A stretch of DNA of 64,000 nt from Candidatus Leptovillus gracilis. GTDB lineage: Bacteria > Chloroflexota > Anaerolineae > Promineifilales > Promineifilaceae. Within the stretch, counting starts at the first letter, position 1; each line of letters opens with the position of its first letter. Shown piece after piece: positions 1 through 9,142 of this stretch. Made by a program: the position numbers and the translations under genes. The stretch spans positions 558,001 to 622,000 of the forward strand of contig JADJXA010000003.1 in NCBI GenBank assembly GCA_016716065.1, in the 5' to 3' direction. Below the pieces are notes generated by a model. The model was not told the DNA's origin. It did not search any database and saw nothing but the letters and a program-made list of their open reading frames with translations.

Positions 1-152
1 ATGATGCCGACCAGGATATTATCATCAAGCACCACCGGCAAACGGCGAATGTTGTTGCGCGTCATCAATTCATGTGCGCGGGGCAACGTTGTGTTTGGGG
101 TGACGTGAATGACATTAGCCGTCATCCAATCTCGCACGAGTTCTTGTTTCAT
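1..152 (-). CDS. CBS-domain protein, N-terminal fragment (partial)
   Basis: The reverse strand from 152 reads MKQELVRDWMTANVIHVTPN and continues through ..LMTRNNIRRLPVV.. to the window edge, so about 50 residues of the N-terminus are present. The RDWMT start, the TLPRAHELM helix and the NIRRLPVVLDD strand are the usual first half of a CBS domain, an adenosyl-ligand sensing module found in pairs. A GGAGGAG Shine-Dalgarno lies a few bases before the ATG. The rest lies outside the window, so it cannot be told whether this is a stand-alone CBS-pair protein or one fused to an enzyme or channel. Confidence 0.75.
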   Translation of the reverse strand, partial: MKQELVRDWMTANVIHVTPNTTLPRAHELMTRNNIRRLPVVLDDNILVGI

Positions 153-435
153 TTGGCTCCTCCATGAAAAATAGCAAATAGTTTTCAGTGTTCAGGTGGT
201 CAGTTTTCAGCGGGTGCGGGCCACGATGATACCACCTCTATCTATTTTAGTGGAGAGGTTTGCCACGTTTACAGTAACAAATGTCATCTATTGCCCATGA
301 GTCGGGGTAGACTCGGCAGGTCTTGGTGTGCTATCGGCTGTTTTGGCGTACAATTACGCTCATTATTTGGCCGCACAATTGGAATGACCTGAGCGCCCAT
401 CGTGGACGCACCATTCACCCCCCTCTAAAAACCGT
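153..435. other. Intergenic spacer with short repeat, no gene seen
   Basis: This is the divergent spacer between the CBS protein and the secreted hydrolase. At about 183-213 it holds a CAGTGTTCAG...CAGTTTTCAG word that recurs at about 42424-42450. It should contain promoters for both flanking genes, but no convincing -35/-10 pair was found. Confidence 0.5.
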
Positions 436-1890
436 ATGAAACAACTCTTTTTGCTTGTCATCACGTTCCTGCTGCTGTCTGCCTGCCAAAATCAAACTGA
501 ACCAGCGCCAACGCCTACGGCCGTTCTCACCACCTGCCAGCTTAGCGGCGGCGTGACGGCACAGTGTGGTTCCATCACCGTGCCCGAAGACCGCAGCCAG
601 ACGGCCGCAAACGGCCGTACCCTGGATATTCACTTTGCCGTCCTGCCGGCCACGTTGAGCAATCCGCAGCCCGACCCCATCTTTATGCTGGCCGGTGGAC
701 CGGGGCAGGCGGCCATAACCGCCTTTCCGCAGATTTTGCCCGCGCTGCAAAAACTGAACCAGAGCCGCGACATTGTTCTAGTGGACCAGCGCGGCACGGG
801 CCAGTCCAACCCATTGGCGTGTCCCAACGTGCGTGACCTGCCGCTGGACAGCACCGAGGAGATGGTGAGCGAGGCGCTGGCGGCGTGCCGCCAGGAACTG
901 GCCGCCGACAACGACCTGACGCAGTACCACACCACCATCGCCATGACCGACCTGGATGCGGTGCGCGCCGCCCTGGGCTATGGTCAAATCAACCTGATTG
1001 GCGTTTCCTATGGCAGCCGGGCGGCGCTGGAATACATGCGTCTTTTCCCCGAACAGACGCGCAGCGTGGTGCTGAACGCCGTCGCCGGACCGGAACTGGT
1101 GCTGCAACTGCAAGCCCCACGAGACGGCCAGCGGGCGCTGGACCTCTTTTTTGCCCGCTGCGCCGCCGACGACGCCTGCAGCGAGACTTTCCCCAACCTG
1201 GAAGCTGAATTTGCCAGCCTGCTGACCCGGCTGGATGAGGAAGTGGCGGTGACGCTGGTCCATCCCGTGACCGGCGAAATTGTCGAAATGACGTTGGGGC
1301 GAGAGGATTTTATGCAGAGCATTTTTGCCCTGCTGTACAGCGCCGATTTTGTCTCGCTGCTGCCGCTGCTGATTCATAACGCCGCCGCCAGCGGCGATGT
1401 GGCGCCGATTGTGTCGCCGGTACTGTCAATCTCCAGCAGCACCGGGATATACCAGGGCATGTTTTACGCGGTGGTGTGCAGCGAAGACGCGCCGCTGATT
1501 GACCCGGCGCAGACCGAGGCGCTGCAAGCGGGCGCGTTATTTGGTCTGGTGGCCGATGACCTGCTAACGGCATGCGCCGACTGGCCGCGGGCAGATGTGC
1601 CCGAAGCGCTGCGGCAGCCGGTAACGGCCGTCATCCCCACCCTGCTGCTCTCCGGCGAAGCCGATCCCATCACCCCGCCCCAGTACGCCGACAGCGTGGC
1701 CGCCGCTCTGCCGCAAAGCCTGCATCTTGTCATCCCCGGCTACGGCCACGATGTGCTGACGATGGGCTGTATCCCGTCTGTCGTGGCGGCTTTCATTAGC
1801 AGCGGTTCGGTCACCGGGTTAGATACAACCTGCCTGGCGGAAATTCAGCCGCCGCCCTTTTTCGTCAGCCCGGCAGGGCCAAGACCATAA
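436..1890 (+). CDS. Secreted alpha/beta-hydrolase lipoprotein (TAP-like, S33 peptidase family)
   Basis: This 484-residue protein starts with a lipoprotein signal peptide whose lipobox is LLSAC at about residues 13-17, so it should be anchored outside the membrane. The mature part is an alpha/beta-hydrolase. The oxyanion region reads MLAGGPGQA, the nucleophile elbow is GVSYGSRA with Ser191, and a C-terminal TAP-like segment carries the acid (SGEADPITPP) and the histidine (PGYGHDV). This arrangement matches the proline iminopeptidase/tripeptidyl aminopeptidase group, which releases N-terminal amino acids from peptides; the true substrate cannot be read from sequence. It lies 61 bp upstream of an ABC exporter on the same strand, and a functional link is not evident. 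Confidence 0.82.
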   Translation: MKQLFLLVITFLLLSACQNQTEPAPTPTAVLTTCQLSGGVTAQCGSITVPEDRSQTAANGRTLDIHFAVLPATLSNPQPDPIFMLAGGPGQAAITAFPQILPALQKLNQSRDIVLVDQRGTGQSNPLACPNVRDLPLDSTEEMVSEALAACRQELAADNDLTQYHTTIAMTDLDAVRAALGYGQINLIGVSYGSRAALEYMRLFPEQTRSVVLNAVAGPELVLQLQAPRDGQRALDLFFARCAADDACSETFPNLEAEFASLLTRLDEEVAVTLVHPVTGEIVEMTLGREDFMQSIFALLYSADFVSLLPLLIHNAAASGDVAPIVSPVLSISSSTGIYQGMFYAVVCSEDAPLIDPAQTEALQAGALFGLVADDLLTACADWPRADVPEALRQPVTAVIPTLLLSGEADPITPPQYADSVAAALPQSLHLVIPGYGHDVLTMGCIPSVVAAFISSGSVTGLDTTCLAEIQPPPFFVSPAGPRP

Positions 1891-1951
1891 ACAGACGACA
1901 TATTCTGGCTGATAGCTGAGAGCTAACAGCCACACAGCCAACGAGGATATT

Positions 1952-2683
1952 ATGATTGCTGTAACCAATCTTTCTAAGGCTTTTGGGGCGATACAGGCAG
2001 TGCAGGGCGTTTCTTTTGCAGCGCCCAATGGGCAGATTACCGGCCTGCTTGGCCCCAATGGCGCGGGCAAAAGCACGACCATGCGGGTGATTGCCGGGGT
2101 GTTAGAGCCAGGGGAAGGGCGCGCCACGGTGGACGAGATGGACACCTGGCGGCAGCGCGTGGCGGCGCAGCGACGGTTGGGCGTTTTGCCAGACAAACGC
2201 GGCGTCTACCAACGGCTGACTTCACGCGAGAATATTCGCTATTACGGCCGTCTGCATGGCCTGCGCGGCGCCGCCCTGGAAACACGCATTGACGAACTGC
2301 TAACTCTGCTGGAAATGGAAGAGATCGCCGACCGGATGACGGAAGGTTTTTCCACCGGGCAAAAGGTGAAGGTGGCAATCGCCCGCGCCCTGGTACACAA
2401 TCCGCCCAATGTCATGCTGGACGAGCCGACGGTGGGGTTGGACGTGATGAGTACCCGCGCCATGCGCCAGGTGATTCGCCGTCTGCGCGACGCCGGGCAG
2501 ACTGTGTTGTTTTCCAGCCACATCATGCAAGAAGTGGCGTCGCTGTGCGACAACATCGTCATCATCGCCCATGGCCGGGTGGTGGCTCAGGGTACGGCCG
2601 ACGCGCTGCGCCAGCGCGCCGGTCAGAGCGATTTGGAAGAGGCCTTTGTGCAGATCATTGGTACGACGGAGGGATTGGAATGA
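1952..2683 (+). CDS. ABC-2 type exporter, ATP-binding subunit (NatA-like)
   Basis: This 243-residue protein is a single nucleotide-binding domain with Walker A GPNGAGKST, signature FSTGQKVKVAIARAL, Walker B VMLDEPTVGLD and a switch histidine in FSSHIMQEV. The STGQK signature and the short C-terminus are typical of NatA, the ATPase of the NatAB sodium-extruding ABC-2 exporter. Its stop overlaps the start of the permease gene (ATGA), so the two are translationally coupled. GAGG before the ATG serves as ribosome binding site. Sodium as substrate is family knowledge and not shown here. Confidence 0.88.
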   Translation: MIAVTNLSKAFGAIQAVQGVSFAAPNGQITGLLGPNGAGKSTTMRVIAGVLEPGEGRATVDEMDTWRQRVAAQRRLGVLPDKRGVYQRLTSRENIRYYGRLHGLRGAALETRIDELLTLLEMEEIADRMTEGFSTGQKVKVAIARALVHNPPNVMLDEPTVGLDVMSTRAMRQVIRRLRDAGQTVLFSSHIMQEVASLCDNIVIIAHGRVVAQGTADALRQRAGQSDLEEAFVQIIGTTEGLE

Positions 2684-3870
2684 TACAACCCTGGTCACTT
2701 GTGGGCATCATCAGCCGCAAAGAGGCGGTGGACAACCTGCGCGACCGCCGCTCGGTGTTTAACGCCCTGCTGAGCGTGCTGCTGAATCCGCTGCTGTATA
2801 TTGTATTATTTGGCTTTCTGAACCGCTCCTTCAGCGAACAGGCGGAGCAAACATTGCGCCTGCCGGTGGTGGGCGCAGAAAATGCGCCCAATCTTGTTGC
2901 TTTTCTGGATATGTACAACGTGGACATTTTGCCGCCGCCGGCCGACCCATACACGGCCGTGCAAAACGGAACGGCCGACCTGGTACTCATCATCCCCAAC
3001 ACCTACGGGGCGGCGTTTAGCCGGGGCGAACCGGCCGCCGTAGAACTGCTGCGCGATGAATCGAACCAGGGTACAAGCGTGGCGGTGTCGCGGGTGCAGA
3101 ATTTGCTGACGCAGTACAGCGGCCGAATTGGGGCGCTGCGGCTGCTGGCGCGGGGGGTGAGTCCGGCGGTGATGACGGCCGTACCCGTTGTGGCCGTGGA
3201 TGTTTCCCCGGCGGCGCGCGGCGCGGCGGGCACGGTGCTGAACTTGCTGCCGATCATCATGCTGACGGCCGCTTTTTTGGGTGGCTTCTACATGGTGGTG
3301 GATATGACGGCCGGCGAGCGAGAGCGGGAATCGTTGGAACCACTGTTGATTAATCCGGTTCCGCGCTGGGCTTTTGTCATTGGCAAATACATTACCGCCT
3401 TTGGTTTTACTATTTTAGCGACGGCGTTGGCGACGGTGCTGTTTCTGGCGCTGCTGAGCTTCCCGGCGGTGCAGGCGTTTACGGCGATTCAGGTGAATGT
3501 GACCGTGAGGGCGATGGGCACGGCCGTTATCGTCATCATCCCGGTCATTTTTATGGCGGTGGCGCTGCAAATGTTGATCGCCTCCTACACGCGCAACGTC
3601 AAAGAAGCGCAAACCTACACCCAACTGCTCTCGTTGATCGGGTTCATGCCGGCGTTGTTCCTGGCGATTTTGCCGATCAAAGCGCAGCCGTGGATGAACC
3701 TGATCCCAACGATTTCACAGACCTTTTTGATCAACAAAGTGATGCGTGGCGAAGCGCTGCCGTTGGCCGACGTGGGGGCGGCAACGGCCGTGACGCTGCT
3801 GGTGGGCATTGTCGGCCTGGCGGCGGCGATTCAGTTGTACAACCGGGAACGGATTGCCCTGATTGGTTAA
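2680..3870 (+). CDS. ABC-2 type exporter, permease subunit (NatB-like)
   Basis: This permease of about 396 residues partners the upstream NatA-like ATPase. The start (MIQPWSLVGIISRKE) overlaps the NatA stop by four bases. It has one N-terminal membrane helix (LLSVLLNPLLYIVLFGFL), a large extracytoplasmic domain of about 150 residues, then five or so helices beginning at LLPIIMLTAAFLGGFYMVVDM. The ERERESLEPLL motif after that helix is the conserved cytoplasmic loop of NatB/ABC-2 permeases. A longer open frame runs upstream inside natA but has no start signal. The substrate is unknown, either sodium or a small organic compound. Confidence 0.85.
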   Translation: MIQPWSLVGIISRKEAVDNLRDRRSVFNALLSVLLNPLLYIVLFGFLNRSFSEQAEQTLRLPVVGAENAPNLVAFLDMYNVDILPPPADPYTAVQNGTADLVLIIPNTYGAAFSRGEPAAVELLRDESNQGTSVAVSRVQNLLTQYSGRIGALRLLARGVSPAVMTAVPVVAVDVSPAARGAAGTVLNLLPIIMLTAAFLGGFYMVVDMTAGERERESLEPLLINPVPRWAFVIGKYITAFGFTILATALATVLFLALLSFPAVQAFTAIQVNVTVRAMGTAVIVIIPVIFMAVALQMLIASYTRNVKEAQTYTQLLSLIGFMPALFLAILPIKAQPWMNLIPTISQTFLINKVMRGEALPLADVGAATAVTLLVGIVGLAAAIQLYNRERIALIG

Positions 3871-3888
3871 CAACGGCCGTGCGTTCGG

Positions 3889-5295
3889 CTACGGCTGGTG
3901 GTGATACACCTGCCAGCCCAGGTAATCTCCCAGCACCTCTTGCAGCACATCGGCAACGTGGGCATCGGTCATGGCGCAGTGGTGGGCGAAGCCGTTCTTG
4001 GCGGCGTAGCGCATCAACCCTTGCAAGTTTTCCACTTCCACCACCGCGCTGTTGCCGGGAATGCGCGAGAGCGGGTCGTTGGTGGTGCGGCCCTGGCCGT
4101 AGTAGGCTTTGATGACCCCTTTGCGGTCATCGGTGTCTATGCGGGCATAGGTGAGGGGGAAGGCGGGCGAACGGCCGTCTAACGCCCCCCAGGTATTTTC
4201 CGGCCCCAACGTCGTGCCCAACACCTCCGCCGTGCTGATGCGCACCTCTTTGACCAGGCTCTTGGCCCAGTTGCCGCAGTGGAAATAAATGCACTTGTTG
4301 GGATCATCGTCGTAATTGTTGTTCCAATCCACCAGCGCCGCCGGTTTGTGGCTGGCTAAAGTCAGGGCATACATCGAAACTGTACCGGCGATGTCCGTTT
4401 CGCAGGCGCTGGGCATCAATTCGTCGCTCATCATGCTCATCAACGTGCAAACGTTCACGCCATAATTCTTTTGCAGCGATTCCCAGCATTGGATAGCCGT
4501 CGCCGTAATGCCGTTGTCGGCCATCCAGCCGCGAATCGTCGCCGACAATTTGGCGATTTTGGTCAGCGAGGCGGCGGGCACAGCTTCGTAAGCGGCGTAC
4601 TGCTTGATGCGCTCGATTTCGGCCGTCACCTGGGCGTCGCCATCATCCAGGCGGCGCACCCAGCCAAACACGTCAGACAAATCCAACGTCTGCACGCTCA
4701 TGCCCACCGACTCGAACAATTTTTCGCTGTAGCGCACGGTCTTAAACGCGCCCGGCCGCGCGCCAATCGCGCCGATGCGGGCGCTGGTTAGCCCTTTGCG
4801 GGTGCGGCAAATGGCGGCAAATCTGTTGATTTCGGCGGCAAAGGCGTCGCTGTCGGGGTCTAAGGTGTGGGATTGAGTGACGCTAAACGGGATGCCGTAC
4901 TGGTACAGATTGTTGGTGACGGACAGCTTGCCGCAAAAGGCGTCGCGGCGGCCGGCGGCCGTCAGGGTGTCGCTGCGGTCGGGGAAGGCGTGGACCAGAA
5001 TCGGCACGTTCAGCCGCGATTCGCGGATGGCGTCGGCGACGCCCTGCTCGTTGCCAAAGTTGGGCAGCGAGACGAGGATGCCGTCAATCTCGTCCTGATG
5101 GCGGCGGAACAGTTCGCCGCATTTTTGCGCGTCGCTCCAGGTTTCCACCGCGCCCAGAGGGGTGGCAGCGGCATCTACGCTGATGGTTTTGATGCCCAGT
5201 TCGGCCAGAAGAGACAGAATTTTAGCACGGCCGTCCACGACCAGGTGGTCGGCAAAAAACTCGCGGTTGGTGACGATAACGCCTAATGTTGTCAT
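3889..5295 (-). CDS. L-fucose/L-arabinose isomerase family protein
   Basis: This protein of about 468 residues has the layout of the fucose/arabinose isomerase superfamily: an N-terminal Rossmann-like domain (TLGVIVTNREFFADHLV), a middle domain and a C-terminal barrel (ENTWGALDGRSPAF). The family interconverts aldoses and ketoses with a divalent metal. It is closer to the loosely characterised fucose-isomerase-like group than to true AraA or FucI. The start was placed at 5295 because AAAGGAG lies just upstream; a longer frame to 5328 runs into a repeat. It is the last gene of the ribose operon, after ribokinase, so it probably acts on an aldopentose or deoxysugar entering the same pathway. 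Confidence 0.78.
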   Translation of the reverse strand: MTTLGVIVTNREFFADHLVVDGRAKILSLLAELGIKTISVDAAATPLGAVETWSDAQKCGELFRRHQDEIDGILVSLPNFGNEQGVADAIRESRLNVPILVHAFPDRSDTLTAAGRRDAFCGKLSVTNNLYQYGIPFSVTQSHTLDPDSDAFAAEINRFAAICRTRKGLTSARIGAIGARPGAFKTVRYSEKLFESVGMSVQTLDLSDVFGWVRRLDDGDAQVTAEIERIKQYAAYEAVPAASLTKIAKLSATIRGWMADNGITATAIQCWESLQKNYGVNVCTLMSMMSDELMPSACETDIAGTVSMYALTLASHKPAALVDWNNNYDDDPNKCIYFHCGNWAKSLVKEVRISTAEVLGTTLGPENTWGALDGRSPAFPLTYARIDTDDRKGVIKAYYGQGRTTNDPLSRIPGNSAVVEVENLQGLMRYAAKNGFAHHCAMTDAHVADVLQEVLGDYLGWQVYHHQP

Positions 5296-5307
5296 AGTTC
5301 GCTCCTT

Positions 5308-5380
5308 TGGAAGCGAGAGCGAGAGCAAGAGGAGGAAGAAGGCCCTTCCTCCTCTCGCTCTTGCTCTAGCTCTTGCTTAA
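5308..5380. repeat. Purine/pyrimidine hairpin of GAGAGC/AGCTCT words
   Basis: Between the isomerase-like gene and rbsK, a GAGAGCGAGAGCAAGAGGAGGAAG arm (about 5313-5336) faces a CTTCCTCCTCTCGCTCTTGC arm (about 5345-5364), followed by CTCTAGCTCTTGC. The repeat reaches the 3' end of rbsK and supplies its last codons and stop. The same CTCTAG hexamer forms the polyserine tracts at 47.1-47.3 kb. Confidence 0.6.
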
Positions 5381-6292
5381 CGTTTCTACTTCGGCCCGTG
5401 TGGGCATGGCGGGCTGCGCCCCTTGTTTGGTGACGGCCAACGCGCCGACGGCGTTGGCGAATTGGGCGGCGGCCGGCAGCGACCGACCTTCGCCCAGGCC
5501 AACGGCCAGTCCGGCGACAAAAGCGTCACCGGCGGCGGTGGTATCTACGGCGTTGACAGGATAGGGGGCAACGGCCGTAAATTCCCCATTTCCCCCCGCC
5601 AATACCAGCGCGCCGCGGCTGCCCAATGTCAGCACCACGCTGCCTACGCCCAAATCGAGCAAGCAGCGCGCCGCCTGCCGCGTTTCGTCGCCAGTTGTCA
5701 CTGGCAAGCCGGTCAGCAGCGCGGTTTCCGATTCATTGGGGACCAACACATCCACCCCGGCCAGAATATGGGCCGGTAACGGCCGTGCCGGGGCCGGATT
5801 AAGGATAACTTTCACGCCAGACTGTTGGGCCAGCATGACGGCCGTCTCTATCGTTTCCAACGGCGTCTCCAGGGGCATGACCAGCAGGTCTACCCGGTCT
5901 AACTGCTCCCAGGCGCGGTGGACGTGTACGGCCGTCAGCCGATAATTGGCCCCCGACGCGACGGCAATGCTGTTTTGCCCTGCGGCGTCCACAGTGATCA
6001 TAGCGATGCCGCTGGCCGCCGTTTCGTCCACGCCGACGTGGGTCACGTCTATGCCTTCGGCGCGGGCAGCGGCCAAAAGCTGCGCGCCAAACGCATCCGC
6101 CCCCACCCGACCGATCAGCGAGACCTTTGCCCCCAGGCGCGCCGCGGCCACCGCCTGGTTGGCCCCCTTGCCACCGGGAATGGTGGCGAAGTTATCACCC
6201 AACACCGTCTCGCCCGGCGCAGGAATCGTCGGGACCTGTACCACCAGGTCCATATTTAAGCTGCCAACAACGACGATGTGGGGTTGGGGCAT
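5366..6292 (-). CDS. rbsK: Ribokinase
   Basis: This 308-residue PfkB-family kinase phosphorylates D-ribose to ribose 5-phosphate. The N-terminus reads VVVGSLNMDLVVQVP, followed by the sugar-binding PGGKGANQAVAAARLG signature at about residues 38-53 and the C-terminal ATP/anion-hole motif DTTAAGDAFVAGLA at about 250-265, with the catalytic Asp in GDAF. Length and motif spacing are normal for RbsK. It lies downstream of rbsD and the ribose transporter, which supports ribose over other PfkB substrates. The last residues (LSKS) and the stop lie in the AGCTCT-type repeat, so the C-terminus may have been altered by repeat change. Confidence 0.93.
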   Translation of the reverse strand: MPQPHIVVVGSLNMDLVVQVPTIPAPGETVLGDNFATIPGGKGANQAVAAARLGAKVSLIGRVGADAFGAQLLAAARAEGIDVTHVGVDETAASGIAMITVDAAGQNSIAVASGANYRLTAVHVHRAWEQLDRVDLLVMPLETPLETIETAVMLAQQSGVKVILNPAPARPLPAHILAGVDVLVPNESETALLTGLPVTTGDETRQAARCLLDLGVGSVVLTLGSRGALVLAGGNGEFTAVAPYPVNAVDTTAAGDAFVAGLAVGLGEGRSLPAAAQFANAVGALAVTKQGAQPAMPTRAEVETLSKS

Positions 6293-6303
6293 GGGTTTCT
6301 CCT

Positions 6304-6348
6304 GACGTATTCCGTATTCCTGTTCCGTTTACGGCTCACGGCTTATGG
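6304..6348. repeat. Short interspersed repeat (GCCGTGAGCCGTAAACGGAA family), copy 1
   Basis: Read on the minus strand this spacer between rbsD and rbsK contains AAGCCGTGAGCCGTAAACGG followed by AACAGGAATACGGAATACG. Nearly the same string fills the spacer at 25104-25140, and a degenerate version lies near 43090-43140. It is a multi-copy intergenic word of unknown role. Confidence 0.6.
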
Positions 6349-6750
6349 TAGTACAAACCCCCAGGCCCCGGCCACCAGGATGATGTTGGCGTAGGGGGTA
6401 AACTCGCCGGTGCGGATGATGGCGCGGGACACGGCCGTTGTCCGCTTGAACTCCACGTGGGCAACCAGTTCAACCGGCGTATCGCCCATAATTTCTAGCA
6501 CAGCGGCATACATCTGCGGGCTGACGACCTGCATCTCTTCGGCCACGATGGCTTTTTCCACATACATCTCGCTCAGCACTACGCGCAGGGTCTCTAAGAA
6601 GGAAGGCACGCCCCTGGTCAGAGCCAGGTCAATGCGCTGCGTCGTCGCCGGGATGGGCAGACCGGCATCGGCAATGGTGAGAGTGTCTGTGTGACCCAGG
6701 CCGCCGAGTACGGCCGTAATCGGTTGGTTGATCAGGTCGCTCTTTTTCAT
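6343..6750 (-). CDS. rbsD: D-ribose pyranase
   Basis: This 135-residue protein converts the beta-pyranose form of ribose to the furanose form used by ribokinase. MKKSDLINQPITAVLGGLGH places a histidine at residue 20, the catalytic position known in RbsD, followed by the TIADAGLPIP segment with Asp28. The C-terminus (YANIILVAGAWGF) carries the usual GxxF/W ending. A start at 6750 was preferred to one four codons earlier because GGAAG precedes it and it gives an ATGA overlap with the upstream thioredoxin-like gene. It is followed by rbsK. Confidence 0.93.
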   Translation of the reverse strand: MKKSDLINQPITAVLGGLGHTDTLTIADAGLPIPATTQRIDLALTRGVPSFLETLRVVLSEMYVEKAIVAEEMQVVSPQMYAAVLEIMGDTPVELVAHVEFKRTTAVSRAIIRTGEFTPYANIILVAGAWGFVLP

Positions 6751-7307
6751 GCTTCCTTCCATTTAATGTTACAGCCGATAGACGGCCGTTGCTCCACCGC
6801 CACCGGCTCTCCAGCCAAAATCGCGTCCAGCGCGGCCCGCACATCGCGGCCCGTCACCGGCACGTCATTACGCGGCCGGGCATCGTCCAGTTGACCACGA
6901 TAGACCAGCTTCAACTCGCCGTCAAAAATGTAAAAGTCCGGCGTACACGCCGCCTGATACGCTTTGGCCACGCTCTGGTCTTCATCATACAGATAGGGAA
7001 ATGAATAACCTTGTTCCTCAGCCACAATGCGCATCTGGTCGGGGGCGTCAGCCGGGTATGCTGCCACGTCGTTGGAACTGATCGCCACAAACGCGACCCC
7101 CTTTGGCTGGTAATCGGCCCCCAGGCGCGCCAATTCTTTGTTGATGTGTTTGACATAAGGGCAATGGTTACAGATAAACATAATTACCGTCGCCACATCT
7201 GATTTTAACGCCGACAAAGCCATCGTTGCGCCTGACACAGCGTCCGGTAAAACAAAATCCGGCGCAACCGTGCCCAGCGCCAGCATATTCGAGGGAACAG
7301 CAGCCAT
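6747..7307 (-). CDS. Thioredoxin-like / AhpC-TSA family protein
   Basis: This 186-residue protein of the AhpC/TSA-redoxin fold opens with LALGTVAPDFVLPDAVSG. Its active site is FICNHCPYVK, a CxxC pair at Cys46 and Cys49, followed by the INKELARLGADYQPKGVAFVAISSND segment and a cis-Pro-type ACTPDFYIFD loop. This is the 'thioredoxin family protein' group with a CNHCPYV motif, thought to be a cytoplasmic thiol-disulfide oxidoreductase. AAAGGAG precedes the start. It lies inside the ribose operon between rbsB and rbsD and overlaps rbsD by four bases, an odd place for a redox protein; no role in sugar use is known. Confidence 0.8.
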   Translation of the reverse strand: MAAVPSNMLALGTVAPDFVLPDAVSGATMALSALKSDVATVIMFICNHCPYVKHINKELARLGADYQPKGVAFVAISSNDVAAYPADAPDQMRIVAEEQGYSFPYLYDEDQSVAKAYQAACTPDFYIFDGELKLVYRGQLDDARPRNDVPVTGRDVRAALDAILAGEPVAVEQRPSIGCNIKWKEA

Positions 7308-7324
7308 AACCAAACTCCTTTGCC

Positions 7325-7362
7325 AGCCGCAGAGACGCTGCACATGCAGCGTCTCTGCGGCT
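7325..7362. repeat. Perfect 18-bp inverted repeat (AGAGACGCTGCA family)
   Basis: The arms AGCCGCAGAGACGCTGCA and its exact complement are separated by two bases, in the spacer between rbsB and the thioredoxin-like gene. A related hairpin (GTAGAGGCGTTGCA / TGCAACGTCTCTAC) lies at 26818-26846. No T-tract follows, so it is more likely an interspersed palindrome or mRNA stabiliser than a terminator. Confidence 0.7.
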
Positions 7363-7368
7363 ATCTAA

Positions 7369-9142
7369 CTATTTCTTCGGTGCGAAGCGTTCGTAATTAC
7401 CTGCATTGTCAATGGTTAACAGCACCATGTCAATGGACTGCTTCTCCGGCTTGCCCGTGCTGCCGGTGGTGATGAATTGGTGCGCCTGATTGACGGCCTG
7501 AATCGCCATCTCGGCTACTGGCTGAAGCGAGGTCGCTTTCAGTTCACCGGCGACGATGGAGGCGATGGCGTCGTCGCTGCCATCAAAGCCGACGACGATC
7601 ACTTCGGGACGGCCGGCGGCAATCAGCGCCGCCTGTGCGCCCAGGGCCATCGTATCGTTACCGGCGATGACGCCTTTGATGTCGGGGTTGGCTTGCAGGA
7701 TGGTTTCCATGACCTCGAAGGCTTCGGTCTGGCTCCAGTTGGCCGTTTGTTGGGCCACCATCACCATGTCCGGGAATTCGTCAATCACGTCGTGGTAGCC
7801 TTGCGAACGGACGTGGGCGTTGGTGTCGGTGTCCCGACCAGTCAGCTCGACATACTCCCCTTCTTCGCCCATCAGTTCAACGAAGTACTCCGCCAGGATG
7901 GTCGCGCCCTGGTAGTTGTTGGAGACGATCTGGGCGGCGGCGATGCCATCTTGGGTAATTTCGCGGTCTACCAGGAAGGTGGGGATACCGGCGTCGGCCG
8001 CTTTTTGCACGGCGGCGACGCTGGCGTCGGCGCCGGCGTTGTCCAGGATGATGGCGGCTGCGCCCTGGGCGATGGCGGTGTCGAACAGTTCACTTTGTTT
8101 GTTGGCATCATCGTCGTGTACCAGCGACAGGGTGTTGTAGCCCAGCTCTTCGGCGGTAGCGACGGCGATGTCGGCCATCGCGCCAAAGAAGGGATTGTCG
8201 TGCGATGGGGTGATGACGACGATGAGTTTACCGGCGCTATCGACGGCCGGGGCGGCCGTGCTCGCCCCTGGTTTGGGGGCGAAGCGTTCGTAATTGCCGG
8301 CGTTGGCAATGGTTAACAGCACCATGTCAATGGACTGCTTCTCCGGCTTGCCCGTGCTGCCGGTGGTGATGAATTGATGCGCCTGGTTGACGGCCTGAAT
8401 CGCCATCTCGGCTACTGGCTGGAGCGAGGTCGCTTTCAGTTCACCGGCGACGATGGAGGCGATGGCATCATCGCTGCCATCAAAGCCGACGACGATCACT
8501 TCGGGACGGCCGGCGGCAATCAGCGCCGCCTGCGCGCCCAGGGCCATCGTATCGTTACCGGCGATGACGCCTTTGATGTCGGGGTTGGCTTGCAGGATGG
8601 TTTCCATGACCTCGAAGGCTTCGGTTTGGCTCCAGTTGGCCGTTTGTTGGGCCACCATCACCATGTCCGGGAATTCGTCAATCACGTCGTGGTAACCTTG
8701 CGAACGGACGTGGGCGTTGGTGTCGGTGTCCCGACCGGTCAGCTCGACATACTCCCCTTCTTCGCCCATCAATTCAACGAAGTACTCCGCCAGAATGGTC
8801 GCGCCCTGGTAATTGTTGGAGACGATCTGGGCGGCGGCCACGCCTTCCTGGGTAATTTCGCGGTCTACCAGGAAAGAGGGGATACCGGCGTCGGCCGCTT
8901 TTTGCACGGCGGCGACGCTGGCGTCGGCGCCGGCGTTGTCCAGGATGATGGCGGCTGCGCCCTGGGCGATGGCGGTGTCGAACAGTTCGCTTTGTTTGTT
9001 GGCGTCGTCGTCGTGTACCAGCGACAGGGTGTTATAGCCCAGCTCTTCGGCGGTAGCGACGGCGATGTCGGCCATCGCGCCAAAGAAGGGATTGTCGTGC
9101 GATGGGGTGATGACGACGATCAATTTTTTGCCACTGTCGGCG
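7369..9142. repeat. Direct tandem duplication, 897-bp unit
   Basis: The segment of about 7369-8245 repeats at about 8266-9142 with only scattered differences, many of them third-position, such as the cluster near 8296-8310 versus 7399-7413. The unit is a whole binding-protein domain, so the frame is kept. Similarity stops at the linker on one side and at the signal/linker region on the other, pointing to unequal recombination within a formerly single gene. Confidence 0.88.
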